Origin: Phycisphaerales bacterium
GTDB lineage: Bacteria; Planctomycetota; Phycisphaerae; Phycisphaerales; UBA1924
Direction of reading: 5' to 3'
DNA: 59,907 nt
Assembly (NCBI GenBank): GCA_029260375.1
Contig: JAJDDI010000091.1
Span: forward strand, 1 to 59,907
Below, in pieces: positions 24,521-32,439 of this stretch. Within the stretch, counting starts at the first letter, position 1, and the number at the start of each line of letters is the position of its first letter. Under the pieces are notes generated by a model, which was given only the letters and a program-made list of their open reading frames with translations, was not told the DNA's origin and made no database searches. Position numbers and translations under genes: made by a program.

Positions 24521-25266
24521 GCGGCTTCCTTTCCGCCGGGCTCGATGCGTCCGGGCTCGCCCGGCGGATCGTCGGGGAGCAGGTCCGCGACGATGCGGTT
24601 GAGCTGGGTGGTGATGGAGGCGTCGATCTCGCCGCCCGAGGGCGTGCGCACGACGCACGAGCCGCGGACGAGGGCGGGGTCGGTCTCGAGTTCGATGTGC
24701 TCGACGCCGTCGAACCTGGCCAGGAGCGTGGGGATCGCCTGGCGGGCGAGCGTCTCGTCGTCGGGGTGGACGCTGATGCGGGGCCGGGTGCGGCGCGCGA
24801 GCAGACCGAGCGCCTCGGTCATCTGGCCATCGACCACGCCCGGGTCGAGCTCGATCACGCGCTTGGTCACGCGCTCGGCGATGAGCGTGGCGAGGCGCAC
24901 GACGTCGGTGCGGGCCTCGGTCAGCATCTGGTCGCGCGCCCGGACGAACGACCCGAGCGCCTCGCCCCAGTGCTCGGCGATCGCCTGCAGCGCGGGCGTG
25001 AGATCGGCCATCGACTGGGACCGTCCCTCCTCGATGCCCGCGGCCAGGCCCTCGGCGTGCCCGGCCTCCCGTCCCTGGGCGAACCCGGCCTCGTGCGCGT
25101 CGGCGATGAGGCGTTCACGCTCGGTCTGCGCGTCCGTGATAATCTGCTTCGCCTGGGCCTGCGCCTGCGACTTGAGTGTCTCGCCGCGGCGCTCCAGGTC
25201 GCCCAGGTTCAGGACGACCGCGTCTCGGGCGATGATCTCGGCGTCGGCTCGTGGGATCAGGGGCAA
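24517..25266 (-). CDS. fliH: flagellar assembly protein FliH
   Basis: Peripheral stalk and negative regulator of FliI. N-terminal LIPRADAEIIARDAVVLNLGD is followed by a long helical region (about 25-105) with a GxxxG-type run, AGFAQGREAGHAEGLAAGIE then EGR, the hallmark of FliH. The C-terminal domain (about 110-225) has TLIAERVTKRVIELDPGVVD and RISVHPDDE, as in FliH/YscL. Start is an unusual TTG at 25266; TGGAG lies 8 bases upstream and supports it. It is 16 bp from fliG and overlaps fliI by 4 bp. Confidence 0.92.
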   Translation of the reverse strand: MPLIPRADAEIIARDAVVLNLGDLERRGETLKSQAQAQAKQIITDAQTERERLIADAHEAGFAQGREAGHAEGLAAGIEEGRSQSMADLTPALQAIAEHWGEALGSFVRARDQMLTEARTDVVRLATLIAERVTKRVIELDPGVVDGQMTEALGLLARRTRPRISVHPDDETLARQAIPTLLARFDGVEHIELETDPALVRGSCVVRTPSGGEIDASITTQLNRIVADLLPDDPPGEPGRIEPGGKEAA

Positions 25267-25282
25267 GGCGTCACTCCAGAGG

Positions 25283-26323
25283 TCAGACGATCAGGTCCGA
25301 CTCGCCGCCGCGCCCGTCGATGATGACCTCGCCCGCCTCCTCGAGGCGTCGCACGATGTCCACGATGCGCTGCTGGGCGCCCTCGACGTCGGAAACACGG
25401 ACGGGTCCCATGAACTCCATGTCCTCCTTGATCAGGCTCGCGGCCCGCTCGGACATGTTGCCGAAGATCTTCTCCTGCAGCTCGGGCGAGGCCGTCTTGA
25501 GCGCCAGCGAGAGCTCGTCGTTCTCGATCTCCTTGAGCACGGACTGGATGCCCTTGTCGTTCACGAGCAGGATGTCCTCGAAGACGAACATCAGGCGGCG
25601 AATTTGCTCGACCAGGTCCGGGTCCTCGGCCTCGAGGCCCTCCATGATGGACTTCTCGGTGGCGCGGTCCGCGAGGTTGAGGATCTCGGAGACCGTCGGG
25701 ATGCCCCCGGCTTTCTCCATTGACTGGAGGAGCATGCTGCTCAGGCGGGACTCGAGGCCCTTCTCGACCTCGCGGATGACCTCGGGGTTGGTCTGCTCCA
25801 TGTTGGCCATGCGCTTGATGACCTCGATCTGCTTCTGCAGCGGCAGGCCGCCGAGAATCTCCGCGGCCTTGTGGTGCCCGAGGTGGCAGGTGATGAGCGC
25901 GATGGTCTGGGGGTGCTCGTCCTGGATGAAGGTGAGCAGGTTCTCGCTCTCGGCGCGCTGGAGGAAGCTGAAGGGGGTCTTCTGGACCTGGGTCTGGATC
26001 TGCTGCAGGACGCGGTCCGCGTGCACGGGATCGAGCGAGTCGAGCAGGATCTTCCGGGCGAAGTCGAGGTTGCCCTCGGCGGCGTGGCTGCTGGCGATGG
26101 AGATGCCGTAGAACTCCTCGATGACCGCGGTCTGGAGGTCCTCGGTGACACGTCCGAGGCTGGCGAGTTCGCGCGTGACCTCTTCGACCTGCTCGGGGGG
26201 GAGCTGCTTGAGCACCTCGCTGGCGCGGTCCTGACCGATGGCCAGCAGCACGATGGCGGCCTTGGACAAGCCCTCAAGCTCGCTGGGGTTGGTCGGGAGT
26301 TTCTCGTTGGGCTTGCGGGGCAC
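25283..26323 (-). CDS. fliG: flagellar motor switch protein FliG
   Basis: Rotor subunit that touches the stator. All three domains are visible: N-terminal (LEGLSKAAIVLLAIGQDRAS, LPPEQVEEVTRELASLG), the middle domain with the conserved EHPQTIALITCHL patch for FliM binding, and the C-terminal torque domain (IRRLMFVFEDILLVNDKGIQ, LALKTASPELQEKIFGNMSE). The charged torque helix residues of this region are kept. At 346 aa the length is standard. It starts with GTG at 26323 after AAGGA, 27 bp past fliF. Having the FliM-binding EHPQ motif argues that fliM exists elsewhere in the genome. Confidence 0.95.
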   Translation of the reverse strand: MPRKPNEKLPTNPSELEGLSKAAIVLLAIGQDRASEVLKQLPPEQVEEVTRELASLGRVTEDLQTAVIEEFYGISIASSHAAEGNLDFARKILLDSLDPVHADRVLQQIQTQVQKTPFSFLQRAESENLLTFIQDEHPQTIALITCHLGHHKAAEILGGLPLQKQIEVIKRMANMEQTNPEVIREVEKGLESRLSSMLLQSMEKAGGIPTVSEILNLADRATEKSIMEGLEAEDPDLVEQIRRLMFVFEDILLVNDKGIQSVLKEIENDELSLALKTASPELQEKIFGNMSERAASLIKEDMEFMGPVRVSDVEGAQQRIVDIVRRLEEAGEVIIDGRGGESDLIV

Positions 26324-26350
26324 GCGCGGGGTCCTTGCGTCAGCTCGAAC

Positions 26351-28024
26351 TCAGGTGGTGGTCTCGATCCATCGTCCGAGCAGGTTCGCGGCGGTCTCGG
26401 GGTTCTTCCGGACCATCTCGGCGACCTGCTCGAGCAGCTTGGCTTTCTTGATCTGATCGTCGCCCAGCTCGATGCCGGCCATGGGGGCGTCGGACTCGTC
26501 GGCCTCGCCAACGATGTCGGCGTCGGCGTTGAACTTCGGGGGCATGCCGACGAGCTCTTCGACCGAGGGCAGCGCCGCCGGGCGGACACTCTTGCGGACC
26601 ATCATCACCATCATGCCCAGGGCGACGACCGCGAGGAGGGCGACGACGACGGTGTTGACCAGGCCGCCCGAGGCGCCGCCCCCGCCCGAGGTGAGGCTGG
26701 TGAGGAAGCCGGCCTGCGCCGCGACGGGCGCGACGTCGAGCAAAGAGACGGGGATCATGGAGACGGTGACGTCGCCGTCGATGGGCTCGCCGTCGGGCGC
26801 GCGGGCGGTGACGTGCGGCTTGAGGCTCGCCTCGATCTCGGGTCGCATCTGCTCGAACCGGTCGAGGACCTCCTGCTCGGTGACGTCGGCGTTCTCGTCG
26901 CCCTTGGATCGTTTGACGAGTTCCTCGATGTAGCCCTGCGGGATGTTGACCGAGGCGGTGAGGAACGTGGGCGAGCCGCGGGGGTCGATGACCTGCTTCT
27001 GTTCCGAGCCCGGGTAGTTCTCGAAGGAGATCGACTCGTTGGTCTTCTCGTAGCTGTTGCCCGAGGACGAGGATCCGCTGGCGATATCGGCGGACTGGTT
27101 GGAGCGGACACCGGGCTCGCCGCCGGACGTGCGGTTGGCCTGGGTCTCGCTCGTGCCCGTCTCTGAACTGGGCAGGGAGAGGGTGCCATCGCCCTTGGGC
27201 AGCATCCGATTTGTCTCGGTGCGGACACGGGTCACGTCCACCTGAGCCGTCACCGCAACAACCACGCCCGGAACGTATGAGAGCAGCTCGGCGAGCTTGC
27301 GCTGCGTCATCAGCTCGGCGCGGGTGGTGTGCTCGATGTAGCTGGTGGCCAGAAAGTCGTCGTCGCCCGTGGGCTTGCGCTGGCGCCCGGTTGTGCCGTC
27401 GATCACGCGGACGTTGGAGGGCAAGAGCCCGGACTTGGCGCCGGCGATGAGGTTGGCGACGGCGTCTACGGTCCCCTGATCGACGGCTCCGCCAGAACTG
27501 GTGAAGACAGTGGCCGAGGCGGTGGGCGCCTTGGCGGTCCGCCCGAGCCCGCCCTGCTCGGGGGCGTCGATGATGACGCTGGCGCTCTTGACGCCGCCGA
27601 AGCTGGAGATGACGCGGGCCAGCTCGTTCTGGAGGGCGAGGTTGAACTGGACGCGGTTCTGCTCGCGTGAGTTCTTCCAGTCCTGGCGCTGGGCGAGGTT
27701 CTCAAAGAGGGTGGCGGTGTCGGAGGGGAGCCGCCCGGTCTGCCCGAGCCTGGCGAGGGCGGTGACGCGCTGGGTCTCGGGGACCATGAGGCGACCGTTC
27801 TGGGTGCTGGCGCTGATGCCCGCGGCCTGGAGCGCGTCAACCATCCGCAGGTTCGGGTCGTCCTGCATGAGATCGACGAGCGTCGGGCGGGCGGCGTAGC
27901 GGCTGACGACAAAGAAGGTCATCAACGCAATGACAGCCAGCGAGCCGACGAGCAGCTTCTGGCTGGCGGTCATCCGCCCGAGATACGTCTGGATCGTGGC
28001 CAGCGCCTGGCGCAGCTGATTCAT
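26351..28024 (-). CDS. fliF: flagellar MS-ring protein FliF
   Basis: The MS-ring scaffold. There are two transmembrane helices, LLVGSLAVIALMTFFVVSRY (about 24-44) and TVVVALLAVVALGMMVMMV (about 455-473). Between them are the YscJ-type domain (SFGGVKSASVIIDAPEQGGL, then TASATVFTSSGG and VANLIAGAKSGL) and the Ser/Gly/Asn-rich beta-collar segment (about 295-340). The C-terminal tail AEMVRKNPETAANLLGRWI is the FliG-binding signature. At 557 aa it has normal length. Upstream is a 175-bp gap to fliE, the largest in the early part of the cluster. GGAGG lies 11 bases ahead of the ATG. Confidence 0.95.
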   Translation of the reverse strand: MNQLRQALATIQTYLGRMTASQKLLVGSLAVIALMTFFVVSRYAARPTLVDLMQDDPNLRMVDALQAAGISASTQNGRLMVPETQRVTALARLGQTGRLPSDTATLFENLAQRQDWKNSREQNRVQFNLALQNELARVISSFGGVKSASVIIDAPEQGGLGRTAKAPTASATVFTSSGGAVDQGTVDAVANLIAGAKSGLLPSNVRVIDGTTGRQRKPTGDDDFLATSYIEHTTRAELMTQRKLAELLSYVPGVVVAVTAQVDVTRVRTETNRMLPKGDGTLSLPSSETGTSETQANRTSGGEPGVRSNQSADIASGSSSSGNSYEKTNESISFENYPGSEQKQVIDPRGSPTFLTASVNIPQGYIEELVKRSKGDENADVTEQEVLDRFEQMRPEIEASLKPHVTARAPDGEPIDGDVTVSMIPVSLLDVAPVAAQAGFLTSLTSGGGGASGGLVNTVVVALLAVVALGMMVMMVRKSVRPAALPSVEELVGMPPKFNADADIVGEADESDAPMAGIELGDDQIKKAKLLEQVAEMVRKNPETAANLLGRWIETTT

Positions 28025-28199
28025 CCGAATGCGGCCTCCGTGCCGAGCCCGGCGCGCTCCGCACGACGGGACGCAGCGGGTAAGTGACCGCTACGCCTCA
28101 CCCCTTTCGGACGATGGGGGTGGCGCGCTTGAAACACGCGCAAAGGTCTCTGGGGCGGGCGCAGAACTCGCCGAGTTGGGCCAAAGCTGCGCGTGGGGT
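28025..28199 (-). other. 175-bp gap between fliE and fliF
   Basis: No gene or clear promoter is visible. Read on the minus strand it contains GCGCG...CGCGC able to form a 5-bp stem around a 9-nt loop. A GG-N10-GC pair (28031-28044) falls too close to the fliF start to be a usable sigma-54 promoter. Confidence 0.4.
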
Positions 28200-28511
28200 T
28201 CAGACGCGGATCTGCTTGATCTCGTCGTAGGCCTGCATGACCTTGTTGCGCATCGCCTGGAGCATGCGGAAGGCCGAGTCCGCCTTCTCGGTAGCGAGGA
28301 TGACGCCTTCGAGGTCGTCGCGTTTGCCGGTAAGCAGGTCCTCGACGGCCTTGGTGGCGTCCTGCTCCATCTCGTTGACCTGCTGCAGGTTGTCGATCAG
28401 GACCGCCTTGAAGTCCGGCGCGCCGGCGCCCTTGGGCGTGGGCGAGGGTGGGCGGATGGGCAGATGGGGCGTATTGCCCCCGCTTCCGACCAGTCCGAGA
28501 GGATCGCTCAT
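28200..28511 (-). CDS. fliE: flagellar hook-basal body protein FliE
   Basis: Adapter between the MS ring and the rod. The 103-aa product has the family pattern: DFKAVLIDNLQQVNEMEQDA, then LLTGKRDDLEGVILATEKAD and SAFRMLQAMRNKVMQAYDEI followed by IKQIRV. The first 30 residues are Gly/Pro-rich linker. CGGAG is 8 bases ahead of the ATG. It follows flgC after 50 bp, as in the usual flgB-flgC-fliE order. Confidence 0.93.
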   Translation of the reverse strand: MSDPLGLVGSGGNTPHLPIRPPSPTPKGAGAPDFKAVLIDNLQQVNEMEQDATKAVEDLLTGKRDDLEGVILATEKADSAFRMLQAMRNKVMQAYDEIKQIRV

Positions 28512-28561
28512 CGTCTATCTCCGCGGGGCCTCGCTCCGATCGGGCGCGGGGCCGGGCTCTT

Positions 28562-28978
28562 CTAGGCCAGCAATCGCAACGCCTGTGCCATCATCGATTT
28601 GCTCGTCTCGGCGGCCACGACGTTGGCCTCGTAGGCCCGGGCCGTCTCCATCGCGTTGATCTGCTCGATCACCGGGTTGATGTTCGGGGTCATGACGTAC
28701 CCGTTCTCGTCGGCGTACGGGCTGTCGGGCTCGTGCTTGGGGACGAACGCGGACTGGTCCTGGTCGATCCCGGCGACGTGGACGCCCAGCGACCTGCCCT
28801 GCTCGCTCGGGGAGCCGGGGTCGCCCGGGGCGAAGGTGACGATCCGCCGGCGGTACGGCGCGTAGTCGCCGTTGGCGTCAACCAGCGTGTTCGCGTTGGC
28901 GATATTGGCGCTGATCGTGGCAAGGCGGGTGCGCTGGGCGATCATGCCGCTGGTTGAGACGTCGAGGGCGCCGTACAT
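28562..28978 (-). CDS. flgC: flagellar proximal rod protein FlgC
   Basis: Proximal rod subunit. N-terminal ALDVSTSGMIAQRTRLATIS then ANIANANT and YAPYRRRIVTF follow the rod-protein pattern, and the C-terminus VMTPNINPVIEQINAMETAR then AYEANVVAAETSKSM is the FlgC signature. The 138-aa length is typical. GGAG lies 9 bases ahead of the ATG. It is 29 bp after flgB and 50 bp before fliE. Confidence 0.94.
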   Translation of the reverse strand: MYGALDVSTSGMIAQRTRLATISANIANANTLVDANGDYAPYRRRIVTFAPGDPGSPSEQGRSLGVHVAGIDQDQSAFVPKHEPDSPYADENGYVMTPNINPVIEQINAMETARAYEANVVAAETSKSMMAQALRLLA

Positions 28979-29007
28979 GAGGCGGTCTCCGTGGGGGGCT
29001 CAGGGGA

Positions 29008-29445
29008 CTAGACGCGTTCGGCGATGGCGGCCTGGATGATCTGGAACCGGTTGCGGAGCAAGTCCGAGGCCACGCGGTACACGCCCGCGTTCTCGACCAG
29101 GTCCTGCATGGTCCGCTCCAGGTCCCGGTTGTTGCGGTCGTGGAAGAGGATGTTTCCCGAATCGGCCTCGGGGTTGAGGCGGAGCGAGCCGCTGGGGCCG
29201 CGCTTGATCTGGCTGCTCTCCTGCCAGTCTAGGGCGCCCGAGACGCCGCCGTTGCGGGCCCGGCGCCCCTCGATCGCCTCGCCCAGGACGCGCTGGAAGT
29301 CGCGCGGGTCGGCGTCCTTGGGGCGGAAGTTGGGCGTATCGAAGTTGGCGATGTTGTGGGCGATGACCCGCTGGCGGGCGCCGGCGAACTGCAGCGTCAT
29401 CTCCAAGGCTGGAATCGCCCCGGCTGTCGAGATGCTCTGGATCAT
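29008..29445 (-). CDS. flgB: flagellar proximal rod protein FlgB
   Basis: Proximal rod subunit. ALEMTLQFAGARQRVIAHNI then ANFDTPNFRPKD is the N-terminal rod motif, and the C-terminal helix reads LVENAGVYRVASDLLRNRFQ. The ATG at 29445 (MIQSISTAG) is chosen: GGAG sits about 9 bases upstream and the frame 60 bases further up has no homology. Length 145 aa is normal. It begins 60 bp after the sigma-54 regulator gene, so the kinase/regulator genes may be read together with the first structural genes. Confidence 0.93.
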   Translation of the reverse strand: MIQSISTAGAIPALEMTLQFAGARQRVIAHNIANFDTPNFRPKDADPRDFQRVLGEAIEGRRARNGGVSGALDWQESSQIKRGPSGSLRLNPEADSGNILFHDRNNRDLERTMQDLVENAGVYRVASDLLRNRFQIIQAAIAERV

Positions 29446-29505
29446 GGACACGTCTCCATCGCCCGCAATCCGCGGGCCGGGCGGGGAACCCTCTACAGCA
29501 ACCAC

Positions 29506-30966
29506 CTACAAGGACTGGGCGACGAGGCTCTGCTCCTTCCACTTCTTGAGCTTGAGCCCGAGCGTGCGGACCCCGATGCCCAGGGCCCGGGCGGTCTTCT
29601 GGCGGTGCCCGTTGAAGCGGCGGAGGGTGTGGACGATGAGCTCACGCTCGATCTCGGCCAGCGTCCGGTCGCCGGGCATATAGGAGAGCTTGGGCTCGAT
29701 CATGGACGAGGGGGCGGCGGGCTCGCCGGCGGGGCGAGGCCCGGGCGCGTGCAGGGGGGTCGCCTTGCGGGCCTGGGCGGGGGCGCCCAGCCAGGGCTCG
29801 ACGAGGGACCGCTCGATGCTGCTGCCGGCGCCCGTGAGGACCACGGCTCGCTCGCAGATGTTCTGCAGCTCGCGGACGTTGCCGGGCCAGCGGTAGGCCG
29901 ACAGCAGATCCATGACGTCTGGAGCGATGGACGGCGCCTGGCGCCCCTCGCGACGGGCGATCTCGGCGATGAAGTGCGTCGCCAGGGCCGGGACGTCCTC
30001 GCGGCGCTCACGCAGCGGGGGCAGGTGGACCGGAAGGACGTTGAGGCGGAAGAAGAGGTCTTCCCGGAACTGCCCGTCGGCCGCGGCCTTGGGCAGGTCG
30101 CGGTTGCTCGTTGCGATGACGCGTACATCGACGCCGATGGACTGGCTGGAGCCGACGCGTTCGAATGATCGCTCCTGCAGGATGCGGAGGAGCTTGGCCT
30201 GGATGGGGGCGGGGACCTCGGAGATCTCGTCGAGCAGCAGCGTGCCCTGGTCGGCGAGTTCAAAGCGACCGCGACGGAGGCGGTCGGCGCCGGTGAACGA
30301 TCCCTTCTCGTGCCCGAAGAGCTCGCTCTCGAGCAGGCTCTGGCTCAGAGCGGCGCAGTTGACGCCCAGGAAGGGCGACTGCACGCGTGGGCTCAGCTCG
30401 TGGATGGCCCGGGCGATGACCTCCTTGCCGGTGCCGGACTCGCCGGTGACCAGGACGGTGCCGTGCGAGCCGGCGATGGCGCGGAGCTGGTCCTTGACCC
30501 GGGCCATGGCGGGCGAGGCGCCGATGAGGCGGTCGAGCCCGGTGCGGGCCGGGCCCGAATCGGTACGGGCGCCGGCCTTGAGCACGGCGTTCTCGCGCGT
30601 GAGGCTCGCGTGGCGGAGGGCGCGCTTGACGGTGATGATCAGCTCGTCACCCTCGAACGGCTTGGTGAGGTAGTCGAAGGCGCCGCGGCGCATGGCCTCG
30701 ACGGCGGTCTCGATCGTGCCGAACGCGGTCATCAGGATGATGGGCAGCTCGTCGTCGATCTGGCTGACGCGTTCGGCCAGCTCGATGCCGGTCATGCCGG
30801 GCATCTTCAGGTCCGAGACGATCGCGTCGGGGCGTCTGGTGGAGACGATCTCCAGCGCGGATGGCGCGTCGTTGGCGACGACGATCTCGTAGCCGGCGCG
30901 GCGCAGCGTCGCGCCGACGCTGTCGCGCATCATCTCTTTGTCGTCAACCACGAGTACGGTGCTCAT
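29506..30966 (-). CDS. sigma-54-dependent flagellar response regulator (FlrC/FleR type)
   Basis: An NtrC-family activator, probably for flagellar sigma-54 promoters. The receiver domain (1-115) has Asp8-Asp9, phospho-acceptor Asp52 (VSDLKMPGMTG) and Lys102. The AAA+ domain has Walker [16 protein letters not shown], the sigma-54 contact loop as GSFTGA (GAFTGA is the common form) and LLDEISEVP. The C-terminal Fis-type helix-turn-helix is HTLRRFNGHRQKTARALGIG then VRTLGLKLKKW. Start at 30966 (486 aa) is where the receiver begins, with GGAG 8 bases upstream. It is 19 bp after its cognate kinase and directly upstream of flgB, matching the FlrBC/FleSR arrangement. Confidence 0.92.
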   Translation of the reverse strand: MSTVLVVDDKEMMRDSVGATLRRAGYEIVVANDAPSALEIVSTRRPDAIVSDLKMPGMTGIELAERVSQIDDELPIILMTAFGTIETAVEAMRRGAFDYLTKPFEGDELIITVKRALRHASLTRENAVLKAGARTDSGPARTGLDRLIGASPAMARVKDQLRAIAGSHGTVLVTGESGTGKEVIARAIHELSPRVQSPFLGVNCAALSQSLLESELFGHEKGSFTGADRLRRGRFELADQGTLLLDEISEVPAPIQAKLLRILQERSFERVGSSQSIGVDVRVIATSNRDLPKAAADGQFREDLFFRLNVLPVHLPPLRERREDVPALATHFIAEIARREGRQAPSIAPDVMDLLSAYRWPGNVRELQNICERAVVLTGAGSSIERSLVEPWLGAPAQARKATPLHAPGPRPAGEPAAPSSMIEPKLSYMPGDRTLAEIERELIVHTLRRFNGHRQKTARALGIGVRTLGLKLKKWKEQSLVAQSL

Positions 30967-30985
30967 CGGGCGTGCTCCATCACGG

Positions 30986-31918
30986 TTAGGCCGCGGCCGT
31001 CCTGGCGTTGGCGTCGGGGTTCTCGTTGTCCTGCGTTGCTGCGGTCTGATTCGGCTGCCGCTGGGGCAGCCAGAGCTCGACGGTCGCGCCCGGGGCGCCG
31101 GGCGTGCGGTCGGTGTTGTTGCGCACCTCGACGCGCCCGGCATGGGCGTCGAGAATGCGGTGAACGATCGCCAGGCCCAGGCCCGTGCCCGTGGCCCGCG
31201 TCGTGAAGAACGGGTTGAACATGCGTTCGATCACGTCGGGCTCGATCCCGGGTCCGGTGTCGATCACGGACAGCACGCTCCAGGCGCGTGGACTGCCGGC
31301 GTCATCGACCTCACGCTCGGTGCGGGCCCGGAGGGTCAGCGAGTCGCCCCCCGCGTCAACGGCGTTGCGGACCAGGTTGACCAGCGCCTGCAGGCACAGC
31401 GTGGTGTCCGCGCCGAGTTCGAGCTCGTCGCCCTCGCGCCGGACCTGGGTCTCACCGGTCTCACACATCGCGAGAGCCTCATCGAAGAGCTCGCCCGCGC
31501 GGGTCTGCTCGGGGCGGACGCGGATCTCGCGGGCGAAGCTGAGCACGTCCCCCACGATCGCGTCGAGGCGGGAGACCGCGGAGCCGATCTTCTGCGCGTT
31601 GCACTGCTGCTCGGGGCGGTCGGGCAGGTCCTCTTCAAGCATGCGCGCGTAGAGGCGGATCGAGGCGAGCGGGTTGCGGATCTCGTGGCTGATGCCCGCG
31701 GCCATCTCGCCCAGGGCCGCGAGTCGGCGGGAGCGCTGCAGCTGCTCGTTGGCCTCCCGCAGCTCGCCCGAGAGGCGGGCGACCTCGGCGCGCAGCTGCG
31801 CGTGCGTGCCCTCGAGGCGGGAGGTGACCTCGGAGAACGCGCTGACGAGCTCGCCCAGATCTTTGGGCGTCATCGAGCCCAGACCCGCGGCATCAAGGAT
31901 GGCCGGCGCTGAACTCAT
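30986..31918 (-). CDS. flagellar sensor histidine kinase (FlrB/FleS type)
   Basis: A cytosolic two-component kinase, cognate to the sigma-54 regulator immediately downstream. It has no transmembrane segment. A coiled coil at about 30-65 leads to the DHp domain with the phospho-acceptor His78 (MAAGISHEIRNPLASIRLYA). The ATP-binding domain carries the N box LVNLVRNAVDAG, G1 VIDTGPGIEPDV, F box MFNPFFTTRATGTGLGLAI and G2. All catalytic motifs are intact. The last 35 residues are Gln/Asn-rich. Its ATG overlaps the stop of the flgN-like gene by one base (TGATG). The stimulus, presumably basal-body completion as for FlrB/FleS, is inferred. Confidence 0.9.
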   Translation of the reverse strand: MSSAPAILDAAGLGSMTPKDLGELVSAFSEVTSRLEGTHAQLRAEVARLSGELREANEQLQRSRRLAALGEMAAGISHEIRNPLASIRLYARMLEEDLPDRPEQQCNAQKIGSAVSRLDAIVGDVLSFAREIRVRPEQTRAGELFDEALAMCETGETQVRREGDELELGADTTLCLQALVNLVRNAVDAGGDSLTLRARTEREVDDAGSPRAWSVLSVIDTGPGIEPDVIERMFNPFFTTRATGTGLGLAIVHRILDAHAGRVEVRNNTDRTPGAPGATVELWLPQRQPNQTAATQDNENPDANARTAAA

Positions 31919-32397
31919 CAGGCCTCCCGATCCTGAAATCGTGGGCGGGACGATCTTGGGGACGCGTACGCGGTGACCGCGGCCTTGGCCGAGTCCACCC
32001 CCGACAGCTCTCGCGCGAGCGCGTCACGCTTGGTCTCGAGCGCTCTGCGGTCTTCCGCGTCGCGCGACGCGATCCGTCCCGCGGCGTCGGTGAGCGAGTC
32101 GAGGCGGGCCTGGATGAGGCGGCGTCGATCGGGGTCCAGCTGGCCCGAGACCTCTGGCCAGCGCGCGCGGAACGGGTCGATGCCCTCGGAGGTCTCGCTG
32201 ATCCGGGTGAGCACGCCCTGGCGATCGCGCAGCACGTCAAGGAGGGTGATCGCGTCACCCTCCTTGATCAGCTCCCGCTGGCGCTGCCCGAGCGAGCCCA
32301 GGCGCTCGAACAGCTCCTCGGCGAGGGTGAGGCGGCGCTCAAGATTGCCCGCCCAGGCCTGGGCGTCGAGCGGCTGGTTGCTGGATCCATCGGTCAT
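31918..32397 (-). CDS. FlgN-like flagellar export chaperone
   Basis: A 159-aa all-helical cytoplasmic protein, proposed as an FlgN-family chaperone for hook-filament junction proteins. The N-terminal half fits the pattern of that family: NLERRLTLAEELFERLGSLG, QRQRELIKEGDAITLLDVLR then DRQGVLTRI, where a 'G d...L' turn separates two long helices. The second half is a charged coiled coil. It is the first gene of the flagellar supercluster and shares one base with the kinase gene (31918). The call rests on secondary structure and place; sequence is divergent. Confidence 0.6.
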   Translation of the reverse strand: MTDGSSNQPLDAQAWAGNLERRLTLAEELFERLGSLGQRQRELIKEGDAITLLDVLRDRQGVLTRISETSEGIDPFRARWPEVSGQLDPDRRRLIQARLDSLTDAAGRIASRDAEDRRALETKRDALARELSGVDSAKAAVTAYASPRSSRPRFQDREA

Positions 32398-32416
32398 CCG
32401 TGACCTCGTGCGGTGC

Positions 32417-32434
32417 CCGGGCGTCCGTGCCCGG
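32417..32434 (-). other. small hairpin between the TPR gene and the flgN-like gene
   Basis: CCGGGC (32417-32422) and GCCCGG (32429-32434) form a perfect 6-bp stem with a 6-nt loop in the 42-bp gap. There is no T tract, so it may be an mRNA-processing or attenuating stem rather than a terminator. Confidence 0.4.
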
Positions 32435-32439
32435 CGGGT

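Noticed and set aside
23480-25723. A 747-codon open frame on the plus strand opposite fliI, fliH and fliG
   Set aside because: It lies antisense to three well-supported flagellar genes, has no family motif and is explained by high third-position GC of the minus-strand genes. Similar long antisense frames occur elsewhere, for example 2735-4561, 15546-17324 and 57085-58863.
28031-28044. GG-N10-GC sigma-54-like pair ahead of fliF on the minus strand
   Set aside because: The transcript would start inside the fliF coding region, and the -12 element is CCGC rather than TTGC.
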